The notes under the pieces were generated by a model. The model was not told the DNA's origin and ran no database searches. It worked only from the letters and a program-made list of their open reading frames with translations. A DNA stretch of 64,000 nt, from NCBI GenBank assembly GCA_016794345.1, contig JAEUKE010000223.1, positions 1 through 64,000 of the forward strand, read 5' to 3'. The position numbers and the translations under genes are program-made. Source of the stretch: Myxococcales bacterium (GTDB lineage Bacteria > Myxococcota_A > Polyangia > Polyangiales > Polyangiaceae). Below, piece after piece: positions 45,086-54,265 of the stretch. Every line of letters begins with the position of its first letter. Positions within the stretch are counted from its first letter, which is position 1.

Positions 45086-46513
45086 TCAAGCCTCGGAGGT
45101 GAAGACCACCTTGCCGAGCTTCGCCTCGTCCTCGGCGGCTGCCTCGCGCTCGGCCTGGACCGCGCGCGCCTCCAGCTCGAGGTCGAGGAAACGGTACCGA
45201 ACACCCTCGGCCGCGCGATCCAGATCGACGTCGCCGCCGAGGGCGATGACTTGCTTGGTGAGCTCCTTCGGATCGGCGTCGAGACCGGACGCGACGCGGT
45301 AGCGCTCGGCGAGCTCACGCTCGCTGACGCCGCCGGCCTTCGCCCCCTCGAGCACGGTCTGGAGCACCGCGCGCCGCCCGTTCTCCCTCGCCGCGCGCTT
45401 CTTCCGCAGCGGCGTGAGGAGCATGCGGCCGATGGGGAGCGCGAAGAGCGCGAGCGAGAACAGAAAGGGCACGACGCCGAGGACGATGGGGGTGCCCGGC
45501 GGAGGCAGCTCGATCGGAGGGACGCCGCGGAACATGGCGACCATGCGCTCGATCGTGAGACCGTTTGCGAGCACCCACCCCGATGCGAGCAGGTTGAAGA
45601 GGTTGAGCCCGCCGATCACGAAGTCGTGCCCGGGCTGGTTGCCCGTGATGGGCGGAGGCTCCTCCCGGCGAAACCAGATCGGCTCGGCGCGGCGCGCCGG
45701 CGCGCCGATGTCGACCGTCTTTCGAAGCTCCGGGAAGCGGTAGGCGATGCCGCCCTCCTCCGAGACCTCGACGCTGCCGCCGTAGTCGAGCAGGAGCTTG
45801 GACATCAAAGGATCGATCTGCTCCCGGCTCTGACCGGTGACGCGCATCACGTCCGCCAGGCCGATGCGGCCCTTCCCGGCACGGATCTCGGCCAGCACCG
45901 CGCGCCGAGGCGCGTCGGGATCGATTCGCTCGGGGCGAGGTCCGAAGAAGAAGCGATCGACTCGCTCGTAGAACGGCGCCTCTTCGCGCGCGCTTTGCAA
46001 GCGGCGCAAGCGCCGCTGCGCCATCACGTCGTCCACGTCGACGTAAAACGGCGACCACGGGTGGAAGGTCCAGAACAGCGCGTCGAACACCAGGCGAATG
46101 AGCGGGCCCGCCATCGAGAAGCCGCGCGAGTCGGAGCGCTCGGACGAGCGGCTGAAGGCCAGTCCGACGAGCAAGGCCACGAAGAGGGCCACGTACCCCA
46201 CGAGGACGATCGCGACCCACGCGCGCACGATGAACCGGCCGGCGCCCGAGATCGCCGCGCCCACCTTGCGCGCGGCGGACGAGAGCGCGTCCGTCGTCTC
46301 CCACGGCTTGGAGAAGCCGTGCGGGAACACGAAGACGATCTGGCCCTCCTCCGTGACACGGAGGTGGCCGCGAAACTCACTCACGAGCGCGTGGAGGCCT
46401 CGCTCGGCGTCCCCCAGGGAGAGCGCGCTCGCCGCGGCTGCGTCCGCCACCGTGTGGGGGCGCTTGGGATCGATCGTGTTGCGGAGCTTCTCCGCTGCTT
46501 GTTTGGATTCCAC
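45086..46513 (-). CDS. Membrane protein with winged-helix-like repeats, unknown function
   Basis: A 475-residue protein. Three similar soluble modules each end in a strand with a (F/Y)RF or VFPHGF pattern: residues 1-70 (GQIVFVFPHGFSK), 195-270 (GGIAYRFPELRK) and 390-450 (EGVRYRFLDLEL). Each carries a helix-turn-helix-like helical run. They are separated by transmembrane segments: two near 92-115 and about two to three around 300-375. No family is recognised. It may sense or scaffold at the inner membrane. It is a single gene, convergent with the GST. Confidence 0.68.
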   Translation of the reverse strand: MESKQAAEKLRNTIDPKRPHTVADAAAASALSLGDAERGLHALVSEFRGHLRVTEEGQIVFVFPHGFSKPWETTDALSSAARKVGAAISGAGRFIVRAWVAIVLVGYVALFVALLVGLAFSRSSERSDSRGFSMAGPLIRLVFDALFWTFHPWSPFYVDVDDVMAQRRLRRLQSAREEAPFYERVDRFFFGPRPERIDPDAPRRAVLAEIRAGKGRIGLADVMRVTGQSREQIDPLMSKLLLDYGGSVEVSEEGGIAYRFPELRKTVDIGAPARRAEPIWFRREEPPPITGNQPGHDFVIGGLNLFNLLASGWVLANGLTIERMVAMFRGVPPIELPPPGTPIVLGVVPFLFSLALFALPIGRMLLTPLRKKRAARENGRRAVLQTVLEGAKAGGVSERELAERYRVASGLDADPKELTKQVIALGGDVDLDRAAEGVRYRFLDLELEARAVQAEREAAAEDEAKLGKVVFTSEA

Positions 46514-46551
46514 GCCTCGGGGTGTGGTCTAGCACCCCCACGCGCGGGTGG

Positions 46552-46947
46552 TCAGGCGAAGTACGCCTTCACGTTCCGGTCGAGCAGGGTGCGGAGCGAT
46601 CGAAGGTGCATCCACACGCCACAGGCGGTGAGCACCGCGGTGGAGATCGCGCCGAGCGACCACGGACCGGACACGAACCGCCAGAGGGAGAAGGAGCCCA
46701 AGAGGAGGGCGATGGGCGAGAGGACGAGGATGACGAACCGCGTGAGCCCGGACCGCTTGAGCAGGAGCTTCCCGATGGCCCAGGCCACGAAGAAGCTGAA
46801 CAGCGAGACGCCGATGACGAACGGCACCGTGAAGAACGCGAAGAACCCCGAGCCGAGGACGGCGGTCGCCAGGTTCACCAACGCGGCAAACAGGGTGTAG
46901 CCATACCAAGCGTTGACGAGGGCCTCGAGCTTTGACTTGCCGTTCAT
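46552..46947 (-). CDS. Small four-helix membrane protein
   Basis: A 131-residue protein from an ATG with GGGAGGA seven bases before it. Four hydrophobic segments are visible (YTLFAALVNLATAVLG, FTVPFVIGVSLFSFFVA, FVILVLSPIALLLGSF, LGAISTAVLTACGVWM), leaving basic tails. No known family. It is upstream of the winged-helix membrane protein on the same strand (38-bp gap), probably one unit. Confidence 0.75.
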   Translation of the reverse strand: MNGKSKLEALVNAWYGYTLFAALVNLATAVLGSGFFAFFTVPFVIGVSLFSFFVAWAIGKLLLKRSGLTRFVILVLSPIALLLGSFSLWRFVSGPWSLGAISTAVLTACGVWMHLRSLRTLLDRNVKAYFA

Positions 46948-47008
46948 GCGTCCTCCCGGGTCGGGCAGCATACTACGCGGCCCGGGGTCGCGCACTTCCC
47001 CGCCCGCG

Positions 47009-48004
47009 TCATGCCTTCAACGCCGCGATCGTACGGGCGATTCCTTCGCTGAGGTCGACCTTGGGGCGGTAACCCAGGTCCCGCGTGGCCTTCTCGTGGG
47101 AGAAGTAGTGGTGCGTCGTCAGGTAGCGGATGGCGAAGCGGGTGAGGCTCTCCTCGCTGGTCGGGATTCCACGGACGGCGTCGAGCCACTCGCGCACGGC
47201 GGCCGCGCCGTAGGCGATGGGGTACGGGACCTGGAGCTTGGGCCGCGGGTGACCGATGCCGTCGAGCACCCGTCCGACGAACTCCCAGAAGGCCATGGGC
47301 TCCCCGTTCGTGACGAAATAGGCCTGACCAGCCGCCGGCCCCCCATCGACGAGCTTGTCCGCGGCGAGGAGCAGCCCGTCCACCAGGTTGTCCACGTAGG
47401 TGAAGTCGCTCAGCTTCTCGGCGCTGCCGACGTAGGCCTTCAGCTTGCCGCTCCTTGCCCGACCCAAGATCGCGGGTAGAAACCGCGTGTCGCCGGGGCC
47501 GAAGATGACGTGCGGCCGGATGGCGCAGGTGAGGACGCCGCCCTTGCCGCTCGCCGCGAGCACCTCTTCCTCCGCCTGGGCCTTGGTCTTCGCGTAAGGC
47601 GCGTGGAACGACGTGGGGTAAGGCAGCCGCTCGTCGCCCTTCTCGAGGTCTTTGCCGTCGTAGACGACGCTCGCGCTCGAGACGTAGACGAGCTTCTTCA
47701 CGCCCTTGTCGCGGCAAGCCGCGAGCAGGTTGCGCGTGCCGCCGACGTTGATGGCGAACACTTCGTCCGCCCCGGTGTGGCGCGTCTGCACGCGGGAGGC
47801 GACGTGGTAGACGACATCCGCGCCTTCGACGGCCGAGTCGAGCGCGGACTTGTCACGCAGATCCGCGCGAGTGGGGATGACGTTTTCGGCCGGCGCGCCG
47901 GCGACGACGTCCAGCGCGACGACCGTCTGCCCCGACGAGGCGAGGCGCGACGTGAGGTGTTTACCGACGAACCCGCTCGAACCGGTGACCACCGCTCGTG
48001 TCAT
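47009..48004 (-). CDS. NAD-dependent epimerase/3beta-hydroxysteroid dehydrogenase-like
   Basis: A 331-residue extended SDR. The NAD site is VVTGSSGFVGKHLTSRL. The active-site Ser lies in VYVSSASVVYDG, and the Tyr/Lys pair is YAKTK in FHAPYAKTKAQAEEEVL. C-terminal HYFSHEKATRDLGYRPKVDL is typical of the 3beta-HSD / sterol-4alpha-carboxylate decarboxylase group. Myxobacteria can make sterols, but no other sterol gene is near, so the substrate is open. Its ATG overlaps the stop of the other epimerase by 4 bp (ATGA). Confidence 0.9.
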   Translation of the reverse strand: MTRAVVTGSSGFVGKHLTSRLASSGQTVVALDVVAGAPAENVIPTRADLRDKSALDSAVEGADVVYHVASRVQTRHTGADEVFAINVGGTRNLLAACRDKGVKKLVYVSSASVVYDGKDLEKGDERLPYPTSFHAPYAKTKAQAEEEVLAASGKGGVLTCAIRPHVIFGPGDTRFLPAILGRARSGKLKAYVGSAEKLSDFTYVDNLVDGLLLAADKLVDGGPAAGQAYFVTNGEPMAFWEFVGRVLDGIGHPRPKLQVPYPIAYGAAAVREWLDAVRGIPTSEESLTRFAIRYLTTHHYFSHEKATRDLGYRPKVDLSEGIARTIAALKA

Positions 48005-48978
48005 GACGTTCTCCGATTGCGCCGGAGCAAGCCGGCCTCTTCGTACCAGCGAAAGGTGTCGCGCAAGGTCTCTTCGATCGGCCGCGGCGCGTGGCCGAGG
48101 ACGTTCGTCGAGAGCGCGTCGAGCGCCCGCGGCCTGTGCTCGAGCGCGTCCATCGAGGCGACCGAAAAAAGCGGCTCTTGCCCGATGAGGCGCGAGGCAC
48201 GCTCCGCGAGCGGTGCAAACCGGCGCGCGAGGCCAAACGGGATGTCGAAGCGCGGCGGGCTGACCTTCGCCGCGCGGCTCGCGAGCGTCGCGAACTCCCG
48301 CATCGGGAGCCAGTTGCCGGCGAGGAGGTAGCGGTGACCGCGTTCACCCTTCTTCGCCGCCGCCATGGCCGAGAGCGCGATGTCGCGTACGTCCACCCAG
48401 GACTGACCGCCGACCACCGTGGCCGGCAAGAAACCACGCGCGAGCATGAGGAGCACGCGCCCCATGTACGAGGGCTTGTGGTCGTGCGGGCCGATGACCG
48501 CACACGGGCTGACGATGACGGCGTCGAGCCCCTCCTCCACCGCGCGCCTGACCTCGCGCTCCGCGCCGGCCTTCGTGCGCTCGTACGGCTTGCCCGAGCC
48601 CTCCGAGATGAGGGCGCCCTCGCCTTCGAGCGCGTGCGCGGTGCTGAAATGGACGAGCCTGCGCACGCCGCTCGCGCGGCACGCCTCCACGACGTGTCGC
48701 GTCCCCTGGATGTTCACGCGCTCGGCGTCCGGATCGTAGCCGCTCTCGAGCGTGAGCCGAGCGGCCGCGTGGTAGACGACCTCCGCGCCTTTGATGGCGT
48801 CGAGGACACGCGCGCGATCGGTCACGTCCGCCGAGACGCGCTCGACGTCGAGCCCCTCGAGGGCGCGCACGTCCTTGCGGACGAGCACGCGCACGTCTGC
48901 TCCGTCTTTCAGCAGAGCCCGGACGAGCGCTGCCCCGACGTGGCCCGACGCACCGGTGACGACGACTTTCTCCGACAT
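48001..48978 (-). CDS. NAD(P)-dependent epimerase/dehydratase (dihydroflavonol-reductase-like)
   Basis: A 325-residue extended SDR. NAD(P) site: VVVTGASGHVGAALVRALL. Ser lies in LVHFSTAHALEG, and YxxxK is YERTKAGAE. It is related to, but clearly different from, its coupled neighbour (perhaps 30% alike by eye). Such enzymes reduce dihydroflavonol-, cinnamoyl- or sugar-type ketones. With the downstream 3beta-HSD-like gene it forms a two-gene unit for some two-step reductive modification. Confidence 0.9.
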   Translation of the reverse strand: MSEKVVVTGASGHVGAALVRALLKDGADVRVLVRKDVRALEGLDVERVSADVTDRARVLDAIKGAEVVYHAAARLTLESGYDPDAERVNIQGTRHVVEACRASGVRRLVHFSTAHALEGEGALISEGSGKPYERTKAGAEREVRRAVEEGLDAVIVSPCAVIGPHDHKPSYMGRVLLMLARGFLPATVVGGQSWVDVRDIALSAMAAAKKGERGHRYLLAGNWLPMREFATLASRAAKVSPPRFDIPFGLARRFAPLAERASRLIGQEPLFSVASMDALEHRPRALDALSTNVLGHAPRPIEETLRDTFRWYEEAGLLRRNRRTS

Positions 48979-49037
48979 GCCGGCCGGCTCATAGCATGGG
49001 TGGGGCGCGGAGCGACGACGCGGTAAGCTTGCGCTGC

Positions 49038-49505
49038 ATGGCCCCGCCCGCGATCCGCGTCGACGAGCGCCTCTGGGAAAAAGCAGCCGAGCTCCGGCGC
49101 CGCGAGTGGCGCGCCCTCATCGCGGAGCTCGCCGACGTGGGCGCGCTCTTCGAGGGCAGGAGCGCGTCGCTGCTCGTCATCGACCTCGACGACCAGCACC
49201 TGCGCCTCTTCCTGCACGCCGAAGCCGGCGTGACGAACGTGGAGGTCCCTCGGCTGGAGATCGCGCACCTCATCGACGAGTACAGAGGTGTCATCACCAT
49301 GCTCGGCGACGAGGGCAACTCCATCGCGCGGATGGAGGCGCTCGACATGGCCAAGAAGGTGGTCCACGACGACGGCGCGCGCCGGATCGCCGCGCTCCTG
49401 CCGGACCTGTCGCCCGAGCACGAGACGCGCCGCCGGTTCTTCACGCTGGTGGTCTCGCTCGCGGTCGACACCACGAAGATGCCCTGGGCGCGCCGCCACC
49501 TCTGA
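49038..49505 (+). CDS. UPF0262 family protein
   Basis: A 155-residue protein (ATG 49038; an in-frame ATG at 48996 is less likely). The order of motifs follows UPF0262: IRVDERLW, then SLLVIDLDDQHLRLFLHAE, LEIAHLIDEYRGVITML, RMEALDMAKKVVHDDGARRI and HETRRRFFTLVVSL. The family is best known from Alphaproteobacteria; its role is unknown. It has no signal or membrane helix. The assignment rests on motif order, without a search. Confidence 0.78.
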   Translation: MAPPAIRVDERLWEKAAELRRREWRALIAELADVGALFEGRSASLLVIDLDDQHLRLFLHAEAGVTNVEVPRLEIAHLIDEYRGVITMLGDEGNSIARMEALDMAKKVVHDDGARRIAALLPDLSPEHETRRRFFTLVVSLAVDTTKMPWARRHL

Positions 49506-49508
49506 CGG

Positions 49509-50516
49509 TCACGTCCGGCCGTCGCGGATCTGGACCGGCGTGCGCCCGTACCACCTGACACATGCGCGGTGGAGCGCCGCCCGCTCCGAATAACCCAGCA
49601 GCGCGGCGACCTCGTCCACGGGCCGCCCCTCTCGCAACAGGAGCTCGGCTCGCTGTCGCCGGATCGTATCGACCTCATTTGCGTACGTGGTGCCCCGCTC
49701 GGCGAGCCGTCGCTCGAGCGTGCGCGAGCTCGTCGAGATCGCCGCAGCGCAGCGCTCGAGACCGAAGCTCCCAGCGGCGAGCCCTCGCCCGATGAACGCC
49801 CGGACGCGGGCGAGCGTGTCGTCCTCCTCGGGCAAGGTCGCGAGCTCCTCGATGGCCTGCTTCTCGAAGATGGATCGATAGAGCGCGTGCGCCGTCGGGA
49901 TCGGCGCGTCGAGCGCCTCGTTGTTGAAGGCCACCATGGCGGGCGTCTTGCCCAGGACGACCGGTCGGCCGAAGAAGGTTTCCAAGGCTCCGGTCGGCCC
50001 CGCCAGCGATGGGAGCTCGAGCTCGAGCGGCACCTCCTCGGCTCTCCCCGTCAACCCCCGAACCGCGAGGAGCGTCTCGGCCAGCGCGCACACCTCGAGC
50101 GGCTCGTGCGCCGGCCGGCGCGGGCCCGGAACACGAAACGTGATCTTCGCCGCCTTCTCGAGGGCCGTGAGGCCGAACCGGTCCCCGTCGCCCCAGAGCC
50201 GTTGCAGCTCGAAAGCGCGCGCGAACCCTTCGCGGAGGGTCTCGCTCGCGAGCATCACGAGCGCAGGTGTGTGGTACGCGTCCGGCGGCGCGCTCGTCGC
50301 GAAGAGGAGCCCGAGCGAGGCGGGGTCGAGGCGCTCGAGCAACGTGTCGATCCCGTCGAGCATCGGAGCGAGAGGGACGCGGCCGTGCGGATCGTCGAGC
50401 GTTCGCCAATCGAGCCGGCAAGCGCGGCACAGCCCCTCCGGGTCGAGCCCTGCGGCCGACGCTGCAGGCAGGAGTCTCTTGGCCATCCGCGCCGCAATGT
50501 CCGTCACGGAGGGCAA
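49509..50516 (-). CDS. AraC-family transcriptional regulator
   Basis: A 335-residue regulator. The N-terminal 190 residues match the Arabinose_bd (PF12625) type found with lipid- and hydrocarbon-responsive regulators. The C-terminal AraC double HTH contains FGLERCAAAISTSSRTLERR, LAERGTTYANEVDTIRRQRA, DEVAALLGYSERAALHRACV and RWYGRTPVQIR. It is divergent from an HSL-type esterase gene with an 84-bp gap, so it probably controls it. It is convergent with UPF0262 (3-bp gap). Confidence 0.93.
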   Translation of the reverse strand: MPSVTDIAARMAKRLLPAASAAGLDPEGLCRACRLDWRTLDDPHGRVPLAPMLDGIDTLLERLDPASLGLLFATSAPPDAYHTPALVMLASETLREGFARAFELQRLWGDGDRFGLTALEKAAKITFRVPGPRRPAHEPLEVCALAETLLAVRGLTGRAEEVPLELELPSLAGPTGALETFFGRPVVLGKTPAMVAFNNEALDAPIPTAHALYRSIFEKQAIEELATLPEEDDTLARVRAFIGRGLAAGSFGLERCAAAISTSSRTLERRLAERGTTYANEVDTIRRQRAELLLREGRPVDEVAALLGYSERAALHRACVRWYGRTPVQIRDGRT

Positions 50517-50600
50517 TCTATCGTCGCGCGGCGCCGGCTGTCACAATCGGTGGCGGGCGACGTCATCGAATCTGGCGCGGCGCGGCCCCAAGATAGTCGC

Positions 50601-51590
50601 GTGTCACGAATCCTGCGCCTCTTCTCGCTGTTCCAGCGGGCGTTCTGGTCGACGCTCTTTGCCAGGCTGTCGGGAAGGTCGCCGCGCAAGTCGCTGCCTT
50701 TCCAGGCCGACATGATCGTCCGCTTCCTGCAGCTCGACTGGCAGGGCCTCAAGACGTGGCCGGTCGAGGTCCTGCGCGCCGACCTCGCCACCCGTCCGCT
50801 CCCGGACTCGGCGACGAAGCTCGTTCGGGTCAGACGCGCCGAGGGCGCGCCCGTGCCGTCGTTCTGGATCGAGCCGAAGGACGGCGCTGGCGGTCGTGTC
50901 GTCCTTTACCTGCACGGCGGATCGTACCTGTTCGGCTCCCACGAGACACACGCGGACACGCTCGCGCGCGTCGCGCTGGCCGCGGACGCGCGTGTCCTCG
51001 CGCCCGACTATCGACTCGCGCCGGAGCACCCGTACCCGGCTCAGCTCGATGACGCGGTGAGCGTCTACGAGTGGCTGGTCACGCAGACGGAGCCGTCGTC
51101 GGTCGTCGTGGCGGGCGAGAGCGCGGGCGGGAACCTCACGATGGCGCTGCTCCTCGCGCTTCGCGACAGGGGCCTGCCGCTCCCGGCCGGCGGCGCGCCG
51201 ATCTCCGCGTGGCTCGATCTCGCCGCGACGCGCCCATCGATCATGAACAACGCCGCCACCGATTACGGCGACCGCGAGACGCTCCTCGCGCAAGCGGCGC
51301 TCTTTGCGGGCGGCCTACCGCTCGACGACCCTCGCGTCTCGCCGCTCTTCGCCGATCTTTCCGGCCTGCCGCCGCTCTTCATCCAGGCTGGCGCCGCCGA
51401 GCGTTTGGTCGACGAAAACGTCGAGCTCGGCGAGCGCGTGCGCGGTGCGGGAGGCCAGGCCGAGGTCGATCTCATCCCCGACCACCCACACGCTCCGCCC
51501 TTCTTCGCGGAGTGGTCGCCCGCGGCACGAGCGGGCGTCGACCGGCTCGGCGCCTGGATACGCTCGAGAACCGCGAACGACCGGGCGTGA
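50601..51590 (+). CDS. HSL-family alpha/beta hydrolase (esterase)
   Basis: A 329-residue esterase/lipase from a GTG. The hormone-sensitive-lipase family oxyanion motif is HGGSYLFGS, and the nucleophile elbow is VVAGESAGGNLTM. Acid and His are in LIPDHPHAPPFF and the preceding FIQAGAAERLVDEN strand. The N-terminal cap helix (RLFSLFQRAFWSTLFARLSG) could associate with the membrane. It is divergent from the AraC regulator, a pairing common for inducible acyl-ester hydrolysis. Chain-length preference unknown. Confidence 0.9.
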   Translation: MSRILRLFSLFQRAFWSTLFARLSGRSPRKSLPFQADMIVRFLQLDWQGLKTWPVEVLRADLATRPLPDSATKLVRVRRAEGAPVPSFWIEPKDGAGGRVVLYLHGGSYLFGSHETHADTLARVALAADARVLAPDYRLAPEHPYPAQLDDAVSVYEWLVTQTEPSSVVVAGESAGGNLTMALLLALRDRGLPLPAGGAPISAWLDLAATRPSIMNNAATDYGDRETLLAQAALFAGGLPLDDPRVSPLFADLSGLPPLFIQAGAAERLVDENVELGERVRGAGGQAEVDLIPDHPHAPPFFAEWSPAARAGVDRLGAWIRSRTANDRA

Positions 51591-51631
51591 CGGCCGTCGA
51601 CTCGCGCAGGCCGAAGCGGTAAGCCCGGCGC

Positions 51632-52525
51632 ATGCCGAGCGCGATCTTCGATGCGAGCCAATGGGACACCGTCCCCGGGTTTTCGTTCTCCGACATCACC
51701 TACCACCGCGCGAAGCGCCAGGGCACGGTGCGCATCGCGTTCAATCGGCCCGAGGTGCGCAACGCGTTCCGCCCGCAGACGGTGGACGAGCTCTACCTCG
51801 CGCTCGAGCACGCGCGTCAGACGAGCGACGTCGGTACGGTCCTGCTCACGGGCAACGGCCCCTCGCCGAAGGACGGCGGCTGGGCCTTCTGCTCCGGCGG
51901 CGATCAGCGCATCCGCGGCAAGGTCGGCTACCAGTACCAGGGCGCGGAGGGCTCCGTCGATCCGGCCCGCCTGGGCCGCCTGCACATCCTCGAGGTGCAG
52001 CGGCTCATCCGCTTCATGCCCAAGGTCGTCATCGCCGTGGTGAACGGCTGGGCCGTCGGCGGCGGCCACAGCCTGCACGTCGTCTGCGATCTCACGCTCG
52101 CCAGCCAGGAGCACGCGAAGTTCAAGCAGACAGACGCGGACGTCGCGAGCTTCGACGGCGGCTACGGCTCGGCCTACCTCGCGCGCATGGTCGGCCAGAA
52201 GCGCGCTCGAGAGATCTTCTTCCTCGGCCGCACCTACTCCGGCCAAGAGGCGTTCGACATGGGCATGGCCAACGCGGTCGTCCCGCACGCGGATCTCGAG
52301 CGTGTCGCGCTCGAGTGGGCCGCGGAGATCAACGCGAAGAGCCCCACCGCGCAGCGAATGCTCAAGTTCGCCTTCAACCTCTGCGACGACGGGCTCGTCG
52401 GCCAGCAGGTCTTCGCCGGCGAAGCCACGCGCCTCGCGTACATGACGGAGGAGGCGCAGGAAGGCCGCGACGCGTTCCTGGAGAAGCGGAAACAGGACTA
52501 CAAGAAGTTCCCCTGGTACTACTGA
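51632..52525 (+). CDS. menB: 1,4-dihydroxy-2-naphthoyl-CoA synthase
   Basis: A 297-residue crotonase-fold enzyme of menaquinone biosynthesis that closes the second ring from o-succinylbenzoyl-CoA. Diagnostic: FCSGGDQRIRGK, VVNGWAVGGGHSLHVVCDLT, KFKQTDADVASFDGGYGSAYLARMVG (split here only for the reading) and the terminal EEAQEGRDAFLEKRKQDYKK. Length is normal. It is the lone men gene in the window, 41 bp downstream of the HSL esterase and 3 bp from the convergent transporter stop. Confidence 0.95.
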   Translation: MPSAIFDASQWDTVPGFSFSDITYHRAKRQGTVRIAFNRPEVRNAFRPQTVDELYLALEHARQTSDVGTVLLTGNGPSPKDGGWAFCSGGDQRIRGKVGYQYQGAEGSVDPARLGRLHILEVQRLIRFMPKVVIAVVNGWAVGGGHSLHVVCDLTLASQEHAKFKQTDADVASFDGGYGSAYLARMVGQKRAREIFFLGRTYSGQEAFDMGMANAVVPHADLERVALEWAAEINAKSPTAQRMLKFAFNLCDDGLVGQQVFAGEATRLAYMTEEAQEGRDAFLEKRKQDYKKFPWYY

Positions 52526-52528
52526 GCG

Positions 52529-53989
52529 TCACCGCGGGTAGCTCAAGGTCCCGCCGAGCACGGTGACGAGCACGAGCACGACCGGCGTGAGCACGATGAA
52601 GACCAGGAACGTGAAGCCCATCACGTCGCGGGCCTTGAGCTTGAAGAGGCCGAGCACGGGGAGCATCCAGAACGGCTGAACCAGGTTCGCGACCGCTTCG
52701 CCGAGGTCGTAACAGGCGACCATCCAGCCGAGGTGGACCTTGTGATCGTGCGCGGCCTGCATGACGTACGGCGCCTCGATGACCCATTTGGATCCGCCGC
52801 TCGGCACGAAGACGCCGAGCGCGGCGGAGTACGCGGCGATGAGCGCGGGGTAGGTAGCCGGCGTGGAGATGCTGGTGAACGCGTGGGCGATGCTGGCAGA
52901 GAGCTTGGTCTTGGAGATGATGGAGGCGATGCCCGCATAAAACGGGAACTGGAGGATGATGCCCCACGTCGCCGGCGTGGCGTCGCGCACGGCGCGCATC
53001 AGCCGCGCAGGCGTCCCATGTAGGAGCACGCCCGCCGTGAGGAACGTGAGGTTCACGGTGTCGAGGTTGACGGCTCCGAGGATGGTGGGCGCGCTGCGGA
53101 AATAGACGACGAGGTAGGTGAGCGAGAGCGCGACGAAGCCGTACGAGAGCACACGCGAGCGCTCGATGGCCTCTCCCCAGCCGCTCGCGCCGGACGTCTC
53201 CTCTTTCTCAGCGAGAGACGCTGTCTCGATCGGTGACGTCCCGAGATCGATCCCCAGATCCGCGGCGCTGCGCGCGCGGCTCCCCCGTGGAGCGGCGAAC
53301 CAGACGAGCGCGGTCACGAGGACGACCTCGATCACCACGGACGCCAGGCTCTGCCAGAGGAAGATGGTGTCGGAGAGCGGGATGATGCCGCCCGGCACGA
53401 TGTCTCCCTGCGCGACGATCTCGCGAATCGCGGGCGTCATCGCGGTGGGGCTGGTCATCTGGAGGGCGGCGGAGCCCGAGAGCCCTTGGGCCCAGACGCT
53501 GCCGAGGCCGAGGAAAGAGCTCGCCGCGAGCGACCGGTAGTCGGCGCTCGTCACGCGACGGGCGATCTCCCGCGCGAGCATCGCGCTGAACATCAGCGAG
53601 AAACCCCAGTTCAGCCACGACGAGGCCATCGAGAAGAAGGCCACGAACGCGACGGCGCCGTGGGCAGACTTCGGGATCTTCGCGAGCCAGGCGATCCCGC
53701 GGTACACGGCGGGCGCCGTCGCGAGCACGTAGCCGGTGACGACGACCAGCACCATCTGCAGCGTGAACGGAAGGAGCTCCCAGAAACCCTTGCCCCAGAG
53801 CTCGACGACCTTGGCGGCCGGCACGTCCGTCCCCAACAGCGCGGCGACGACCACGAGAAATGTCCCGATGAGCGCGAACACGAACGCGTCGGGAACGTAT
53901 TTCTCCGCCATTCGCGTGAAGGCCTGCGCCGCGCGCTCGAGCCCGGTCGGCTCGGGCTCGGCGACCGGCCGCTCTTTGTCGTCGCCCAT
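52529..53989 (-). CDS. Short-chain fatty acid transporter, AtoE family
   Basis: A 486-residue inner-membrane carrier with about 12 helices. Conserved AtoE/TIGR00366 segments include SMASSWLNWGFSLMFSAMLA, QGLSGSAALQMTSPTAMTP, IIPLSDTIFLWQS and GVFVPSGGSKWVIEAPYVM. It is predicted to import acetoacetate or short-chain fatty acids. A ribosome site GGAGA precedes the ATG. A 14-bp inverted repeat GTGCGC-AG-GCGCAC lies upstream (54143-54156). No ato catabolic genes are adjacent. Confidence 0.9.
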   Translation of the reverse strand: MGDDKERPVAEPEPTGLERAAQAFTRMAEKYVPDAFVFALIGTFLVVVAALLGTDVPAAKVVELWGKGFWELLPFTLQMVLVVVTGYVLATAPAVYRGIAWLAKIPKSAHGAVAFVAFFSMASSWLNWGFSLMFSAMLAREIARRVTSADYRSLAASSFLGLGSVWAQGLSGSAALQMTSPTAMTPAIREIVAQGDIVPGGIIPLSDTIFLWQSLASVVIEVVLVTALVWFAAPRGSRARSAADLGIDLGTSPIETASLAEKEETSGASGWGEAIERSRVLSYGFVALSLTYLVVYFRSAPTILGAVNLDTVNLTFLTAGVLLHGTPARLMRAVRDATPATWGIILQFPFYAGIASIISKTKLSASIAHAFTSISTPATYPALIAAYSAALGVFVPSGGSKWVIEAPYVMQAAHDHKVHLGWMVACYDLGEAVANLVQPFWMLPVLGLFKLKARDVMGFTFLVFIVLTPVVLVLVTVLGGTLSYPR

Positions 53990-54265
53990 GGTTTGTCTCC
54001 GAGACGTTCGAAAGGGGACACGCCCCCCGCTCGAGCTCCGGACGATACGGCCAGTGGAAAGCCGGGGACAACGCGTGTGATTCCTGTGGAAAGTCCAACG
54101 TTGGGGCGAGGCGGGGTCGATGTCCCGAGGCGAGATGAGACAGTGCGCAGGCGCACCTGTGCGAAGCGGCACACGGTCGCGGCCTTTTCCCTGAGATAGG
54201 CGCTAGCTCCAATGTGCGACAGGCCCGACCGGCGCTCGGCACGGATGCTGCTTCGTTGACCCGCG
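53990..54265. other. Non-coding gap between divergent genes
   Basis: 276 bp between the AtoE-type gene and a small hypothetical. It holds the promoters of both. The only structure I see is the inverted repeat GTGCGC-AG-GCGCAC at 54143-54156, a possible operator about 155 bp upstream of the transporter start. No RNA gene recognised. Confidence 0.4.
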
